From positions 186,001 to 250,000 of the forward strand of contig JAKOUW010000240.1 of NCBI GenBank assembly GCA_029782365.1: 64,000 nt of DNA, written 5' to 3'. Source of the DNA: Chloroflexota bacterium (GTDB taxonomy: Bacteria; Chloroflexota; Anaerolineae; Anaerolineales; UBA4823). The notes beneath the pieces are model-generated. The model made no database searches. It was not told where the DNA came from and saw only the letters and a program-made list of their open reading frames with translations. Positions 18,560-28,266 of the stretch are shown here, piece after piece; the first letter of the stretch is position 1, and each line of letters starts with the position of its first letter. The position numbers were made by a program, and so were the translations under genes.

Positions 18560-19462
18560 CTAATCTCGAACGGCCTGGCGCTGGCGGGCAATGACAGCGA
18601 AGAACTCCATAATCACTTTCAACCCGGCAAACACGCTGGCTTCGGAAGGATCGATGGGGGGGGCAATCTCAACGACATCCAGCCCAACCAAAGGTAGCCC
18701 TTCGAGCGTTTTCAGCAGTGTAAGCAGTTGGCGCATGGTCATCCCACCGGCATCGGGAATGCCGGTTCCTGGTGCAGATGACGGATCGAGGCAGTCGATA
18801 TCCAGCGAAATATGCACGGCATCACAGGGCTGGAAAAGACCGCGCACCCGGGCGGCGACAGCCTGGATGCCCTGGGTCTCGATCTCTGGCATGGAAAAAA
18901 CATGCATTTGGCCATTTTCGATCAGGTCAATTTCCTGGTCTTCCCACGAGCGCAGGCCGACGAGACAAACATCATCTTGCTTTATGCCATAATCCAGGCC
19001 GCGGCGCAGAACACAGGCGTGCGACAGGCGTGAGCCATCGAAAAAATCGCACAAGTCGGGATGGGCATCTACCCACAGTACCCCCAGCCGTTTCGATGCA
19101 AAACGCTGGCGTTGGCCGGCAAAGATCGGGATGGTAACCGAGTGGTCGCCGCCCAGGATGATTGGGATATTGGGCAGGTGAGCAATGCGCTGTTGGATTT
19201 TTTCAAAATCCTGCTCTGGCTGGGCAATGTGGATATCCCCCAAATCGCATACACTGATACTGTGCAGGCGAGTGCGATCTTCGCTAAATGGAGTCAGGTG
19301 GCGTGACCAATACCGCAGCCGCTCTGGGGCAAGTGCAGCGCCTTTCCGGGCGCAAGCCAGCCCATCGAAAGGAATGCCGATCACCGAAAAATCGGTATCT
19401 TCCGGTCCAGCATCCGGGCGAAGCAAGTCGCCCCACAATCCATGGTTGCCTTCCAGGGTCAT
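18560..19462 (-). CDS. Ureohydrolase (agmatinase/arginase family)
   Basis: 300 residues from ATG at 19462, supported by AAGGAG seven bases upstream; the longer frame from 19492 is less likely. All manganese-ligand motifs are present: GGDHSVTIP, VDAHPDLCDF and SLDIDCLDP. The family hydrolyses guanidino groups to release urea, from agmatine, arginine, guanidinobutyrate or formimidoylglutamate. The SLDIDCLDPSSAPGTG form favours agmatinase, but substrate assignment by eye is uncertain. Monocistronic, with a good TATAAT on the minus strand at 19511-19506. Confidence 0.9.
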   Translation of the reverse strand: MTLEGNHGLWGDLLRPDAGPEDTDFSVIGIPFDGLACARKGAALAPERLRYWSRHLTPFSEDRTRLHSISVCDLGDIHIAQPEQDFEKIQQRIAHLPNIPIILGGDHSVTIPIFAGQRQRFASKRLGVLWVDAHPDLCDFFDGSRLSHACVLRRGLDYGIKQDDVCLVGLRSWEDQEIDLIENGQMHVFSMPEIETQGIQAVAARVRGLFQPCDAVHISLDIDCLDPSSAPGTGIPDAGGMTMRQLLTLLKTLEGLPLVGLDVVEIAPPIDPSEASVFAGLKVIMEFFAVIARQRQAVRD

Positions 19463-19505
19463 CGCAGGCTCCTTATGAGGAAAAAACTTCATTCGGGTGG
19501 CAGGT

Positions 19506-19511
19506 ATTATA
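19506..19511 (-). promoter_or_regulatory. -10 box for the ureohydrolase gene
   Basis: Minus-strand TATAAT lies 43 bases before the ATG at 19462. Upstream AT-rich sequence offers only a weak -35, so the call rests on the -10 and its position in a divergent intergenic gap. Confidence 0.45.
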
Positions 19512-19608
19512 CTGTGAAAGAGTTTACAATTTTCGAAAGCTCAAGGTAAGTTTGGTAAAATAACCTCGCCATGTCGAGAACAATTTCGGTCGGGAAAATC
19601 ATCGAGTT

Positions 19609-20505
19609 ATGTCAAACGAGACTTGTTTACGCATTGTAACGTACAATATCGGGGGTGGGCGTGATGAATTCCCCGCTTCTGCTCCAGCGATTTTGGCGGT
19701 CATCCAACAGCTTGCACCAGATATCCTGGGGTTGCAAGAATGTACGGAATGGATCGACGCCAACCATCGCTTGTACAGTTTCCGTGAGCAGGTGGATCAG
19801 GTATTAGGCTTTAAGCAGCCGGGCTTTTTGGGCAAAACAATTTCATTGCGCGAGCACTTTCATGCCACAAAATCGATCATGGTGGCAAGTGTTTATCGCG
19901 ATTGGCAAGATTGGCTCTTCGGAAATGCCTTGTGTTCGCGCTTCCCATTTTCACGGTTGAGCGATAGCAGTATCTCAGGAAGCCCATATAACCTGCCTTT
20001 GTATAAGCCATCCTTGTATGAAGGCAACCGTGATACCGACCCGCGTTGGGCAATCCTGGCTCGGGTGAACTGCGGTCAATTCTCGCCGTTTGTCGTGAAC
20101 ACACACCTGACCACCCTGGTGGGGGAACGGGGCAATGGCAGCAATGTTATCCCTGGAAAACTTGATCAGGCTCAGGCGATGCGCCTGGAACAGACGCGTA
20201 AACTCCTGGCACTCTTGAAGCCTAAGATTGACGAACATGAGACGATCATTTTGATGGGTGATTTTAATGCCTGGTATGGTGAACAATGTATAGCCTCCGT
20301 ACTCCTGGACAGCGGTTTTCTCCGCCTGCTCCCTGGCCAAGAAAAGCCCACTCACCCGAAAGTGTCCACGCCTGTGGACCACATATTTATTTATCCTGCC
20401 GAATCTGTTATCCAGTATAACTGTTGGGTGGATGATTCGCCGGCGGCGCGGGCGGCCTCCGATCATCTGCCGGTAGCCGCCGATATTGTGATAAAAGGAA
20501 ATTAA
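19609..20505 (+). CDS. Endonuclease/exonuclease/phosphatase-fold hydrolase
   Basis: 298 residues. The fold's metal and catalytic motifs are visible in order: TYNIGG (Asn), LGLQECTEW (Glu), VVNTHLT (His), LMGDFNAWYG (Asp-x-Asn) and ASDHLPVAAD (Asp-His). The superfamily contains DNases, sphingomyelinases and inositol-phosphate phosphatases; no signal peptide is seen and no substrate can be named. It ends three bases before glmM, so it is likely cotranscribed with the two phosphosugar mutases. Confidence 0.87.
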   Translation: MSNETCLRIVTYNIGGGRDEFPASAPAILAVIQQLAPDILGLQECTEWIDANHRLYSFREQVDQVLGFKQPGFLGKTISLREHFHATKSIMVASVYRDWQDWLFGNALCSRFPFSRLSDSSISGSPYNLPLYKPSLYEGNRDTDPRWAILARVNCGQFSPFVVNTHLTTLVGERGNGSNVIPGKLDQAQAMRLEQTRKLLALLKPKIDEHETIILMGDFNAWYGEQCIASVLLDSGFLRLLPGQEKPTHPKVSTPVDHIFIYPAESVIQYNCWVDDSPAARAASDHLPVAADIVIKGN

Positions 20506-20508
20506 TCC

Positions 20509-21993
20509 ATGTCTTCCAAGAAACCCGAATATTTTGGCACCGATGGGGTGCGAGGTACGGTGGGAAAATTCCCATTGGTGCCTGATTTTGTGGTCAGGTT
20601 GGGCTTGTCAACTGGAATCGTGATGAAAAAAGGCCGTTCCAGGATAACCATCCTGGTTGGGCGCGACACGCGCCATTCTGGTCAGATGCTGCAAAGCGCG
20701 TTAACTGCGGGCTTGCTGGCGGCGGGAGCGACCGTGATCGACCTGGGGATCATCCCAACGCCTGGCGTCGCCTTCCTGGTTAATAAGATGGGCGCCCAGG
20801 CAGGAGTTGTGATTTCTGCATCGCATAACCCGGTGGAACAAAATGGGGTCAAAATCATCAATGCGGCCGGGTCGAAATTGTCGGCAGAGGACGAAGTTGA
20901 AATAGAGCGGCTCGCCAACCAGGCGCAGGCTGAGAATCTGATTGGCAGTATAGTGTTTGGGCGCTGCCTGGATGGGGCCGGCTACCGTGAGATTTACATC
21001 AAAGATTTGCTGGATGAGCACCCAGGCCTGGATCTTAGTAAGCTGACCATTGCCTTGGATTGCGCAAACGGCGCTGCTTCAAGCTATGCCCCGCAGTGCT
21101 TTGCCAGCCTGGGCGCGCGCCTGGTGACCATAAATGCCGCTCCAACTGGCTTGAATATCAACAACCAGGCAGGTTCAGAACAGGTGCGCAAACACCCTCA
21201 AGAGCTGTTCGGTTTGATCAAGCGCTCCGGGGCCAGTTTCGGGATTGCTTTTGATGGCGACGCCGACCGGGCGGTTTTCCTGGATGAGCGCGGTGAGTTG
21301 GTAGATGGCGACCACACTATTGCCATACTGGCCGATTTTTTGCTGCGGCAAGATAAGTTATTAGGCAATACAATCGTGGCTACCAATATGCGCAACCAGG
21401 GCCTGGTTGATTTTGTGAAAGAACGCGGTTTGAGTTTCATCGAAACAAAAGTGGGCGATAAATATGTCACTGAAAAGCTGGTGGATTTAACCAAAATGTA
21501 CCCCATGGAGAGAAAGTTTGGATTGGGTGGTGAGCAGGCCGGGCACATTATCCTGTACGATGCAGAACACAACACGGGTGATGGCGTCCGCACAGCGCTT
21601 TGGATAGCACGGGCGTTTGTCGAAAACCAGTCGGTTTCTTTCTCCGGCCTGGCCAACTGCATACGCAAAACCCCGCAAGTCATTGCCTCGGCGCACGTTC
21701 ACAACCGCCCGCCTTTGGAATCAATTTCAGAATTGGAGCAAATTAAACGCAATTTGCCCCACACACTGCCTGGCCTGCAGCGCATAGAACTGCGCTATTC
21801 GGGCACTGAACTGCTTTTCAGGGCTATGCTCGAAGGCGGGCAGGCGAACACCGAGCAAGAGCTGGCTGAGGCAGCCTGGCAAATGTGCCGTGCGGTGCAG
21901 AAAGCCGCCGGGCACACAGCCCAAGACCCGGCCTCCATTGAAATGTTGAATGTCAGCCGCGGCGGATTGCTCTACCCAACTTTGCAAGAATAG
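20509..21993 (+). CDS. glmM: Phosphoglucosamine mutase-like enzyme
   Basis: 494 residues, somewhat longer than the usual 445-450. It would interconvert glucosamine-6-phosphate and glucosamine-1-phosphate for UDP-GlcNAc synthesis. The N-terminal FGTDGVRG, phosphoserine loop ISASHNPVEQNG, metal loop FDGDADRAV and sugar-binding GGEQAGH are all of the GlmM type. The phosphate-binding loop near the end reads RYSGTELLFRAMLEG; GlmM usually has RPSGTEP, so the Pro/Pro to Tyr/Leu changes are slightly unusual. It lies in a tight operon with a second, larger phosphohexomutase eight bases downstream. Confidence 0.88.
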   Translation: MSSKKPEYFGTDGVRGTVGKFPLVPDFVVRLGLSTGIVMKKGRSRITILVGRDTRHSGQMLQSALTAGLLAAGATVIDLGIIPTPGVAFLVNKMGAQAGVVISASHNPVEQNGVKIINAAGSKLSAEDEVEIERLANQAQAENLIGSIVFGRCLDGAGYREIYIKDLLDEHPGLDLSKLTIALDCANGAASSYAPQCFASLGARLVTINAAPTGLNINNQAGSEQVRKHPQELFGLIKRSGASFGIAFDGDADRAVFLDERGELVDGDHTIAILADFLLRQDKLLGNTIVATNMRNQGLVDFVKERGLSFIETKVGDKYVTEKLVDLTKMYPMERKFGLGGEQAGHIILYDAEHNTGDGVRTALWIARAFVENQSVSFSGLANCIRKTPQVIASAHVHNRPPLESISELEQIKRNLPHTLPGLQRIELRYSGTELLFRAMLEGGQANTEQELAEAAWQMCRAVQKAAGHTAQDPASIEMLNVSRGGLLYPTLQE

Positions 21994-22001
21994 GAAAGCA
22001 G

Positions 22002-24518
22002 ATGAATCAACTAAATGAGATCGTCAGTCAATTCGTCAAAACGAACCGAGCCCAGGTAGCAGCCAACCGGCCCGAAGAATGGCAGCCAGCTTTGCAGAAT
22101 CTGGGCGAGGTATTGGATCAAATTGAAACCGTTGTGAAACCAATCTCACAAGCCGGGCAGGCGACCGACAACGCCCGGTTGTTCAGCATGCTGTTGACAA
22201 CGATGGCAGAAACGGGCCAATACCGCCACGAGCAGTTCTTACCTGCCAGCCAGGAGGATGATTCAAAACGAACTGTCATTGACCAGACTTTGCTTCCGCA
22301 GGCTGGCAAATTGCGTCAGAAAGCGATCGGGATTGCCAAACAATATTTGCAGACCGAGCTGTTCAACCCCTTACACCACGATATTGTTGAAGAAATTTTT
22401 CCTCTATTAGATACAATGGATCCAGACCTCGATCCACAACGCTTCATGCCGTTCAGGGTGATCCAGGTCGGTAATATCGTGGAAAGGTTGTACGGATTCC
22501 GTGTGCGCATCACAGATAGTGTTTTGATCGGCACGGATCGCCAGGCTGGCTTGCTGCGTGAAATTTATGATCGCAAATATCTGCGCTTTGGCACGTCGGG
22601 GGTGCGCGGGCGCTGGCAGTACGATTTTACCGAGACGCGCGCCAAGCAGGTTACTCAGGCTGTCTGCGAATTCTTAAAAGCACAGAACATTCCCGCTTAC
22701 GTGGGTGCTGAAGACCTGAGTGGTAAGCGCATTGTCATCGGATATGACAGCCGCAAAAATGCCCGCGTGGTTGCGGATTGGGTCATGCAGGTTTGCCTGG
22801 CAAACGGCTTTGTGGTGGATATCGCCAATCGCGACACTCCCACCCCGGCTTTGGTTTATTACCTGACAGATTATTTGCCTCCAGAGGAAGTGGCTGGCTT
22901 GATCAACTGCACCGCCAGTCACAACCCGCCCGAATGGCAGGGAATTAAGTTTAATCCACGCCTGGGTTACCCGGCGCCTACCAATGTCACAGATTTCATT
23001 GCTTTTCGCATCAACGAAATGCAGCTGCTTAACCAGGGCGCGCAAACGATAGCCCTGGAGAATGTGGAAGAGCGCGGCGTGGTGCGCGGCTTCGATCCAA
23101 TCACCGACTATACACATTGGATTTTCAGCAACGGCCAGGGAAATGGGCGCATCCCAATCGACTTTGAAGCGATCCGCGCTTTTTTTGCTGATAAATTTGT
23201 CATTATCGATGAAATGCACGGGGCGGGCCGCGGTTATTTGACCAGACTGTTGGGAGAGATCGGCGTGCGCCATACGGTTCTGCACGCCCAGCGCGATCCG
23301 AACATTCCCGGGCTGGATTATGCCAACCCGGAAGAGCCTTTTAATCATGAGCTCGTCGAGGCGGTGCGCGAGAGCGGCGCCTTTATGGGGATGGGGTTGG
23401 ATACGGACGCCGACCGATATGGAGTGGTGGACCAGGGTGGCAAGTACATTCGCCCAAACCAGATTCTACCGATGTTAGTGCGCTACCTGGGCGTAGAACG
23501 CAAACTGAACGGACGGGTGATTGCAACGCAAACAGGTTCGCCTCTGAATGAGGTGCTGGCGGGGATGATCCCTGGCAATGAAGCATATTATCCGGCGCCC
23601 GGCGCTGTTCCGCCTTATATTCGCCATCCCTTCTACCGCTTAAGAGTGGGGAGCAAAGAAGGTCGGGCGCAGAAGTTTTCGTTCCTGGTGCCAGTTGGGA
23701 TCAAATATATTGAAGAGATCCGGCGCGTCGACCCGGCTTATGGAGGACAAAAGAAGCTGCCGGACAACTGGCGCGATGTTTTGCTGATCGGGGGCGAAGA
23801 GAGCTCTGGTCTGACTTCTCGCGGGCATGTCACCGATAAGGATGGCATGTGGGCAAACCTGTTGATCATGGATATGCTCGCTTATTACGCCAAGAAAACC
23901 AGCGGGCGGGTGGCCACCTTAGCCGCCATTTGGGATGAAACGGTCAACCTGCCTGGCTGCTGGCGTTCCTACGGCGGCAAGGAGCTGGATGGCTCGAACA
24001 CCGGCAGGGTAGATATCGACGCTGTGTTAGAAGCCAAGGAAGCGTTTATTGATTATTTTCTGAACTATACCGCTGGCGGCGTCAGTGAATTTGCCGACCT
24101 GGAGATTGTCTACTTGGGAGGCACTCGCTATGACATTGCGGAAATCCAGCTCCGGGATGCCTCAGGCAATGACCAACATTTTCTGCGAGTGCGCGCCTCC
24201 GGCACTGAGCCGATCAACCGGGTGTACCTGGAAAGCAGCGATCCGGTCATCGCTCAGCGCCTGATGCACAGTGCACTGAGCGTGTTGGAGAAATTGTCCA
24301 TCGAGCAGGCTCACCTGGCTGCCAGCCGATGGAGACTGGTAGATGTCCTATGTCAAACACGCCCTGGCCAGGCGCTCGCTCAGTCAGTGAAATTAGTGAT
24401 CATTGAACGCGGCTGGCAAGCTTCTGAAATCATCGCCATGATCCACACCATGCTGCCAACCCTGGAAAACCGCACTCGCAAAATTGCGCTGGCCTGGGTA
24501 AAACTGCTTGTAGAATAA
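22002..24518 (+). CDS. Large phosphohexomutase (phosphoglucomutase/phosphomannomutase family)
   Basis: 838 residues, far above the 450-570 usual for the family. The mutase core starts near residue 195 with RFGTSGVRGRW and continues with the phosphoserine loop TASHNPPEWQG, metal loop GLDTDADRYG, sugar loop GGEESSGLTSRGH and phosphate loop RASGTEPINR. An N-terminal extension of about 180 residues and a C-terminal tail of about 75 residues look helical and match nothing I know. It probably interconverts hexose-1- and -6-phosphates for glycogen or exopolysaccharide supply; substrate unproven. Confidence 0.85.
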   Translation: MNQLNEIVSQFVKTNRAQVAANRPEEWQPALQNLGEVLDQIETVVKPISQAGQATDNARLFSMLLTTMAETGQYRHEQFLPASQEDDSKRTVIDQTLLPQAGKLRQKAIGIAKQYLQTELFNPLHHDIVEEIFPLLDTMDPDLDPQRFMPFRVIQVGNIVERLYGFRVRITDSVLIGTDRQAGLLREIYDRKYLRFGTSGVRGRWQYDFTETRAKQVTQAVCEFLKAQNIPAYVGAEDLSGKRIVIGYDSRKNARVVADWVMQVCLANGFVVDIANRDTPTPALVYYLTDYLPPEEVAGLINCTASHNPPEWQGIKFNPRLGYPAPTNVTDFIAFRINEMQLLNQGAQTIALENVEERGVVRGFDPITDYTHWIFSNGQGNGRIPIDFEAIRAFFADKFVIIDEMHGAGRGYLTRLLGEIGVRHTVLHAQRDPNIPGLDYANPEEPFNHELVEAVRESGAFMGMGLDTDADRYGVVDQGGKYIRPNQILPMLVRYLGVERKLNGRVIATQTGSPLNEVLAGMIPGNEAYYPAPGAVPPYIRHPFYRLRVGSKEGRAQKFSFLVPVGIKYIEEIRRVDPAYGGQKKLPDNWRDVLLIGGEESSGLTSRGHVTDKDGMWANLLIMDMLAYYAKKTSGRVATLAAIWDETVNLPGCWRSYGGKELDGSNTGRVDIDAVLEAKEAFIDYFLNYTAGGVSEFADLEIVYLGGTRYDIAEIQLRDASGNDQHFLRVRASGTEPINRVYLESSDPVIAQRLMHSALSVLEKLSIEQAHLAASRWRLVDVLCQTRPGQALAQSVKLVIIERGWQASEIIAMIHTMLPTLENRTRKIALAWVKLLVE

Positions 24519-24566
24519 AAAAATGCAAGGAGATTGGCTTTTTTTCTCGCCATTTTCCTCGCATTT
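24514..24566 (-). terminator. Terminator between the mutase gene and pgi
   Basis: AAATGCAAGGAGATTGGC (24521-24538) and GCCATTTTCCTCGCATTT (24549-24566) form an 18-bp stem with three imperfect positions. Read on the minus strand the stem is followed by TTTTTTTATTC, a proper U tract for pgi. On the plus strand it can still fold just after the mutase stop. Confidence 0.8.
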
Positions 24567-24589
24567 CAGGCGGTTGGTTGATCCGCCGG

Positions 24590-26236
24590 TCAGCCAACCA
24601 CCAGTTTCTTCAAGTGATTGATCAGGCCGTTGGTTGATGCATCGTGCGTGGTGATCGGAGCAGGTGTTTTCAGCTCAGGCAAGATGGCTTTTGCCAGCTG
24701 TTTACCAAGCTCGACGCCCATCTGGTCGAAGGAATTAATATCCCAAACAGCGCCCTGGGTGAAGATTTTGTGCTCATATAGGGCAATCAACCTGCCGAGG
24801 ATGCGCGGGGTGAGCTGCGGATATACAAATGAATTGGTAGGGCGGTTGCCGGAAAATACTTTGGACGGGACCAACCTTTCCAGTTCGGCGCCTTTGTAAC
24901 CCGCGGCAACCAGCTCCAGGCGGGCTTCCTCGGCAGTCTTGCCTTTCATTAAAGCTTCAGTCTGGGCCAGGAAATTGGATAACAAGATCGCGTGATGGTC
25001 GCCCAACGGATTGTGGCTGTGGGCCGCGGCCAGGAAATCACATGGGATCAGCTTGGTTCCTTGGTGGATTAATTGGTAGAAAGCATGCTGGCCATTTGTG
25101 CCAGGCTGACCCCAAATGATCGGCCCTGTGCTGTATTCTACCCACTCGCCCTGGCGAGTGACCGACTTGCCATTGCTTTCCATATCGCCCTGCTGGAAAT
25201 AGCTTGCAAAATGGGCCAGGTACTGGTCGTAAGGTAAAATGGCGTGGGATTGAGCGTTGAAGAAATTGTTATACCACAACCCCAACAGACCCATGATAAC
25301 TGGAATATTGTGTTCGAAGGGAGCTGTGCGAAAATGTTCGTCAATTTCATGTGCACCACTCAGGAGCTCTTCAAACGCTCCCATGCCCAGAAAAAGGGCA
25401 ATTGACAGGCCGATGGCAGACCAAAGCGAATAACGCCCGCCGACCCAATCCCAAAACTCGAACATGTTCGCCGGATCAATGCCGAATTGGGCCACAGCCT
25501 GTACGTTGGTGGACATGGCAACAAAATGGTGGGCGATGGCGCGCTCGTCTTTGGCTGATGCCAGAAACCAGGCTCGAGCGGAATGAGCATTGGTCATGGT
25601 CTCCTGTGTAGTGAAAGTCTTCGAAGCCACCAGAAACAGGACGGTTTCCGGGTTGACCTGCTTTAGCGTTTCCACCAGGTCGGTGCTGTCAACATTGGAG
25701 ACAAAATGCACATGCAGGCCGGGCTGTCCATATGGTTTCAGAGCTTCACACACCATTTTGGGACCCAGGTCTGAGCCGCCGATCCCGATATTCACAATAT
25801 CTGTGATGCGTTTACCCGTGTAACCAAGCCAGGATCCTGAGCGGACTGCCTCGCTGAAGCTGCGGATGTGCGCCAGGACGCGGTTGACTTCTGGCATGAC
25901 ATCCTGGCCATCCACCAAAGTTGGGCGGTTGGAGCGGTTGCGCAGGGCAATATGCAGAACAGCGCGGTTCTCGGTGATATTGTATTTTTCACCACGAAAC
26001 ATGGCGGCAATTTTTGCTTCCAGGTTTGCTGTTTTTGCCAGATCAAATAGCAAAGACATCGTTTTTTGAGTGACCAGGTTCTTTGAGTAATCAAATAAGA
26101 TATCGTTCACCTGCAGAGAGAAGCGTGTGAAGCGCTGTGGATCATCGGCGAAAAGCTTGCGCATGTGCGTTTCAGCGATCTCTGTCTGGTGGTCGGCTAA
26201 TGCCTGCCAGGCCTGTGAATGATTAATTAATGTCAT
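24590..26236 (-). CDS. pgi: Glucose-6-phosphate isomerase
   Basis: 548 residues, the long bacterial form. It interconverts glucose-6-phosphate and fructose-6-phosphate in glycolysis and gluconeogenesis. Signature blocks are [12 protein letters not shown], the [12 protein letters not shown] phosphate loop, [15 protein letters not shown] and [19 protein letters not shown] at 26236 has GAAGGAG upstream. The 29-base gap from the upstream membrane glycosyltransferase gene suggests a shared transcript. Confidence 0.97.
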   Translation of the reverse strand: MTLINHSQAWQALADHQTEIAETHMRKLFADDPQRFTRFSLQVNDILFDYSKNLVTQKTMSLLFDLAKTANLEAKIAAMFRGEKYNITENRAVLHIALRNRSNRPTLVDGQDVMPEVNRVLAHIRSFSEAVRSGSWLGYTGKRITDIVNIGIGGSDLGPKMVCEALKPYGQPGLHVHFVSNVDSTDLVETLKQVNPETVLFLVASKTFTTQETMTNAHSARAWFLASAKDERAIAHHFVAMSTNVQAVAQFGIDPANMFEFWDWVGGRYSLWSAIGLSIALFLGMGAFEELLSGAHEIDEHFRTAPFEHNIPVIMGLLGLWYNNFFNAQSHAILPYDQYLAHFASYFQQGDMESNGKSVTRQGEWVEYSTGPIIWGQPGTNGQHAFYQLIHQGTKLIPCDFLAAAHSHNPLGDHHAILLSNFLAQTEALMKGKTAEEARLELVAAGYKGAELERLVPSKVFSGNRPTNSFVYPQLTPRILGRLIALYEHKIFTQGAVWDINSFDQMGVELGKQLAKAILPELKTPAPITTHDASTNGLINHLKKLVVG

Positions 26237-26265
26237 GGTTTGCTCCTTCGAAGGAACCCTTGGTT

Positions 26266-27861
26266 CTATTTGTTGGCGAAATACTGGTTGTAGAGGTCAT
26301 CCTTAACATAAATCAGACCAAAATCGTTACGCAAAACAATATGATAACCTGCAATGGTTTCATTGTTTGCATCGCGATAAAATTGTTGATTGCGGGCGAA
26401 AAGTTCAGGGTCGATTCCTGTGACATTTGGGTTCAGGTAGTCGCGGATTCGCTGTTCTTGTAGGAGCAGCACATCGAATTGGTTTTGCTGGATGAAGTTA
26501 TATTCTAGAAGATCGTAGGATGTTAATGGTATCCAGCCGGTTTTCGGCGGCAGGTATACTCGATAGTCATTGTAAATATTCAGTTTCTGTCCATCGAGCG
26601 GCTTGAGAGTTTCGACAATCTGGTCAGCGAAAGCGATCGAGGGCTCAGTTTGTTCCCGGTAAAGGTGATCGAAGTAATTCTTTACGCCATCTCCAGCGAA
26701 AATAACAAATTGAATGACCACTACCAATAAAGCCGCTGCCTGCAGCCAGTGGTTTTTTAAGTTCTTTAAAAATTTTGGCCAACTTTCAGGCAGCAATAAG
26801 GCTACACTGGAGAATAAGGGAATTGCCGCAGGCAAAAAGTATTGATATTTGAAGTGGGTCAATACAAAGACCGTAAAGCTAATTGGAACCAGCCAGGCCA
26901 AGATCAAGCCAAAAACCAGCCGCTGGGAGCTTCGCACGGCACCCCACACCGAAACTGCCACAATAATCAGCAGAAAAATGACTTCTCCATAGTATTGGTG
27001 GACCAGTGGCCAGGCTGCCAGCAGTCCTTTTTCATAAACCACGCCGTAGCCATTCGAAAGCATGAAAGATTGTTTCACCATGGTATCGTAATACGAAGTG
27101 CGCGCCCAACCCGATACCAAGAACGGACTGCCGATGAAATACGCTGCGGCCATTACGCCGATAAACGCCAGAGACATGCCGACCAGCTTCTTGAAAGTGG
27201 CCTTCCTTTGGATTACACCCGCCAGCAGTGTCAGACCGACTGCCAGGAAAAAATAGACGCCAATGATCTTGGTGGCGGCAGCCAATCCACAGGCTGCCGC
27301 GGCAAACAAGAAATTTTTTCCGAAATTCAAATTATCTCGCACCAAAAAAAAGATGGTGAATACAGAGAATAACATGGCCAGGCTGTCTGGGTGCCACCAA
27401 AAATTATTTTGAAAGACCGCCGGCACGCTGAACAAGAAAACAAACAGGACAATTGAGCGATAAGTACGGAACCTGTCCTGAATGTAGCAGAGTAAAATCA
27501 GGGCTATGAGCATTGGCAGAACGCTGACCAACTGGCGGAGGATCAGCATAACCAGGGGCATATCATTTAGGCTGTCCAGCCATTTCAACGGCAAGATCAG
27601 CAAAGAGGAGGCCGCAAAATAGGGGAAACCGTAATAGTAATAATCGTAGAAAATGAAAGATTTAAGCGTTTGTCGCAGAGAATCCACCGGCGGGGAGATC
27701 ATCTTGAACACAGAAGGCAGCGGCGCAGCCTCGTCCGGCTCGAACACGTTGAGCATGGCGAGATTCTTCGAGCCGACAGCATTGGGCCAGATGAAGAGGA
27801 TAAAAAAGACAACCGCCAGGGCAATGACGATCAAAAAGTTTCTTTTTTGTTGAGGGGTCAT
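26266..27861 (-). CDS. Multi-pass membrane glycosyltransferase-like protein (GT39/ArnT type)
   Basis: 531 residues with one N-terminal helix, an extracytoplasmic loop holding [10 protein letters not shown], and about ten more transmembrane segments. An Asp-Glu pair right after the first helix is the catalytic motif of polyprenyl-phosphate-dependent GT-C enzymes such as protein O-mannosyltransferases, ArnT and PMT_2-family proteins. The soluble C-terminal tail (about 430-531) is also typical. It would transfer a sugar from a lipid carrier on the outer face of the membrane. Acceptor unknown; the fold assignment is firm, the exact family is not. Confidence 0.72.
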   Translation of the reverse strand: MTPQQKRNFLIVIALAVVFFILFIWPNAVGSKNLAMLNVFEPDEAAPLPSVFKMISPPVDSLRQTLKSFIFYDYYYYGFPYFAASSLLILPLKWLDSLNDMPLVMLILRQLVSVLPMLIALILLCYIQDRFRTYRSIVLFVFLFSVPAVFQNNFWWHPDSLAMLFSVFTIFFLVRDNLNFGKNFLFAAAACGLAAATKIIGVYFFLAVGLTLLAGVIQRKATFKKLVGMSLAFIGVMAAAYFIGSPFLVSGWARTSYYDTMVKQSFMLSNGYGVVYEKGLLAAWPLVHQYYGEVIFLLIIVAVSVWGAVRSSQRLVFGLILAWLVPISFTVFVLTHFKYQYFLPAAIPLFSSVALLLPESWPKFLKNLKNHWLQAAALLVVVIQFVIFAGDGVKNYFDHLYREQTEPSIAFADQIVETLKPLDGQKLNIYNDYRVYLPPKTGWIPLTSYDLLEYNFIQQNQFDVLLLQEQRIRDYLNPNVTGIDPELFARNQQFYRDANNETIAGYHIVLRNDFGLIYVKDDLYNQYFANK

Positions 27862-27890
27862 AAATTTATTCTAATGTATTCCGAAAGAAA

Positions 27891-27920
27891 TTGATGCTTT
27901 CGGTTTGCGTAGCGTATAAT
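27891..27920 (+). promoter_or_regulatory. Promoter of the RAM-domain gene
   Basis: TTGATG, an 18-base spacer and a perfect TATAAT (27915-27920) precede the ATG at 27965 by 44 bases in the divergent gap. Confidence 0.6.
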
Positions 27921-27964
27921 TGACTTGTGATTGAGTGCAAATCATTGTTTGCCCAGGAGTTTTT

Positions 27965-28246
27965 ATGGTATCAGCGATTGTTCTTATCGAATGCCAGAAA
28001 GGCATGATTAATAAAACGGCAGAAGTGCTGGCCGATATATCCGGGATAACTGAGGTGTATTCTGTAGCCGGGCGGGTTGACCTGGCAGCGATCATTCGCG
28101 TTCCCGATAATGAGGGGTTGGCAGAGATCGTCACCAACAAAATGCTCACCATCCCAGGTATTGTGCGCACCGAAACCCTGATCGCCTTTCGCGTTTTTTC
28201 GAAACACGATCTAGAACGCATGTTTTCGATCGGCCTGGAATCGTAA
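27965..28246 (+). CDS. Stand-alone Lrp/AsnC ligand-binding (RAM) domain protein
   Basis: 93 residues from ATG at 27965, with AGGAG seven bases upstream. The whole protein is one RAM (AsnC_trans_reg) domain: VSAIVLIECQKG, the helix NKTAEVLADISG, VAGRVDLAAIIRV and the closing FRVFSKHDLERMF. It has no helix-turn-helix, so it cannot bind DNA alone; such single-domain proteins form oligomers that bind amino acids and may partner with full-length Lrp-like regulators or enzymes. None is adjacent. Confidence 0.88.
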   Translation: MVSAIVLIECQKGMINKTAEVLADISGITEVYSVAGRVDLAAIIRVPDNEGLAEIVTNKMLTIPGIVRTETLIAFRVFSKHDLERMFSIGLES

Positions 28247-28266
28247 CAATTCCAACCGGATATCGC

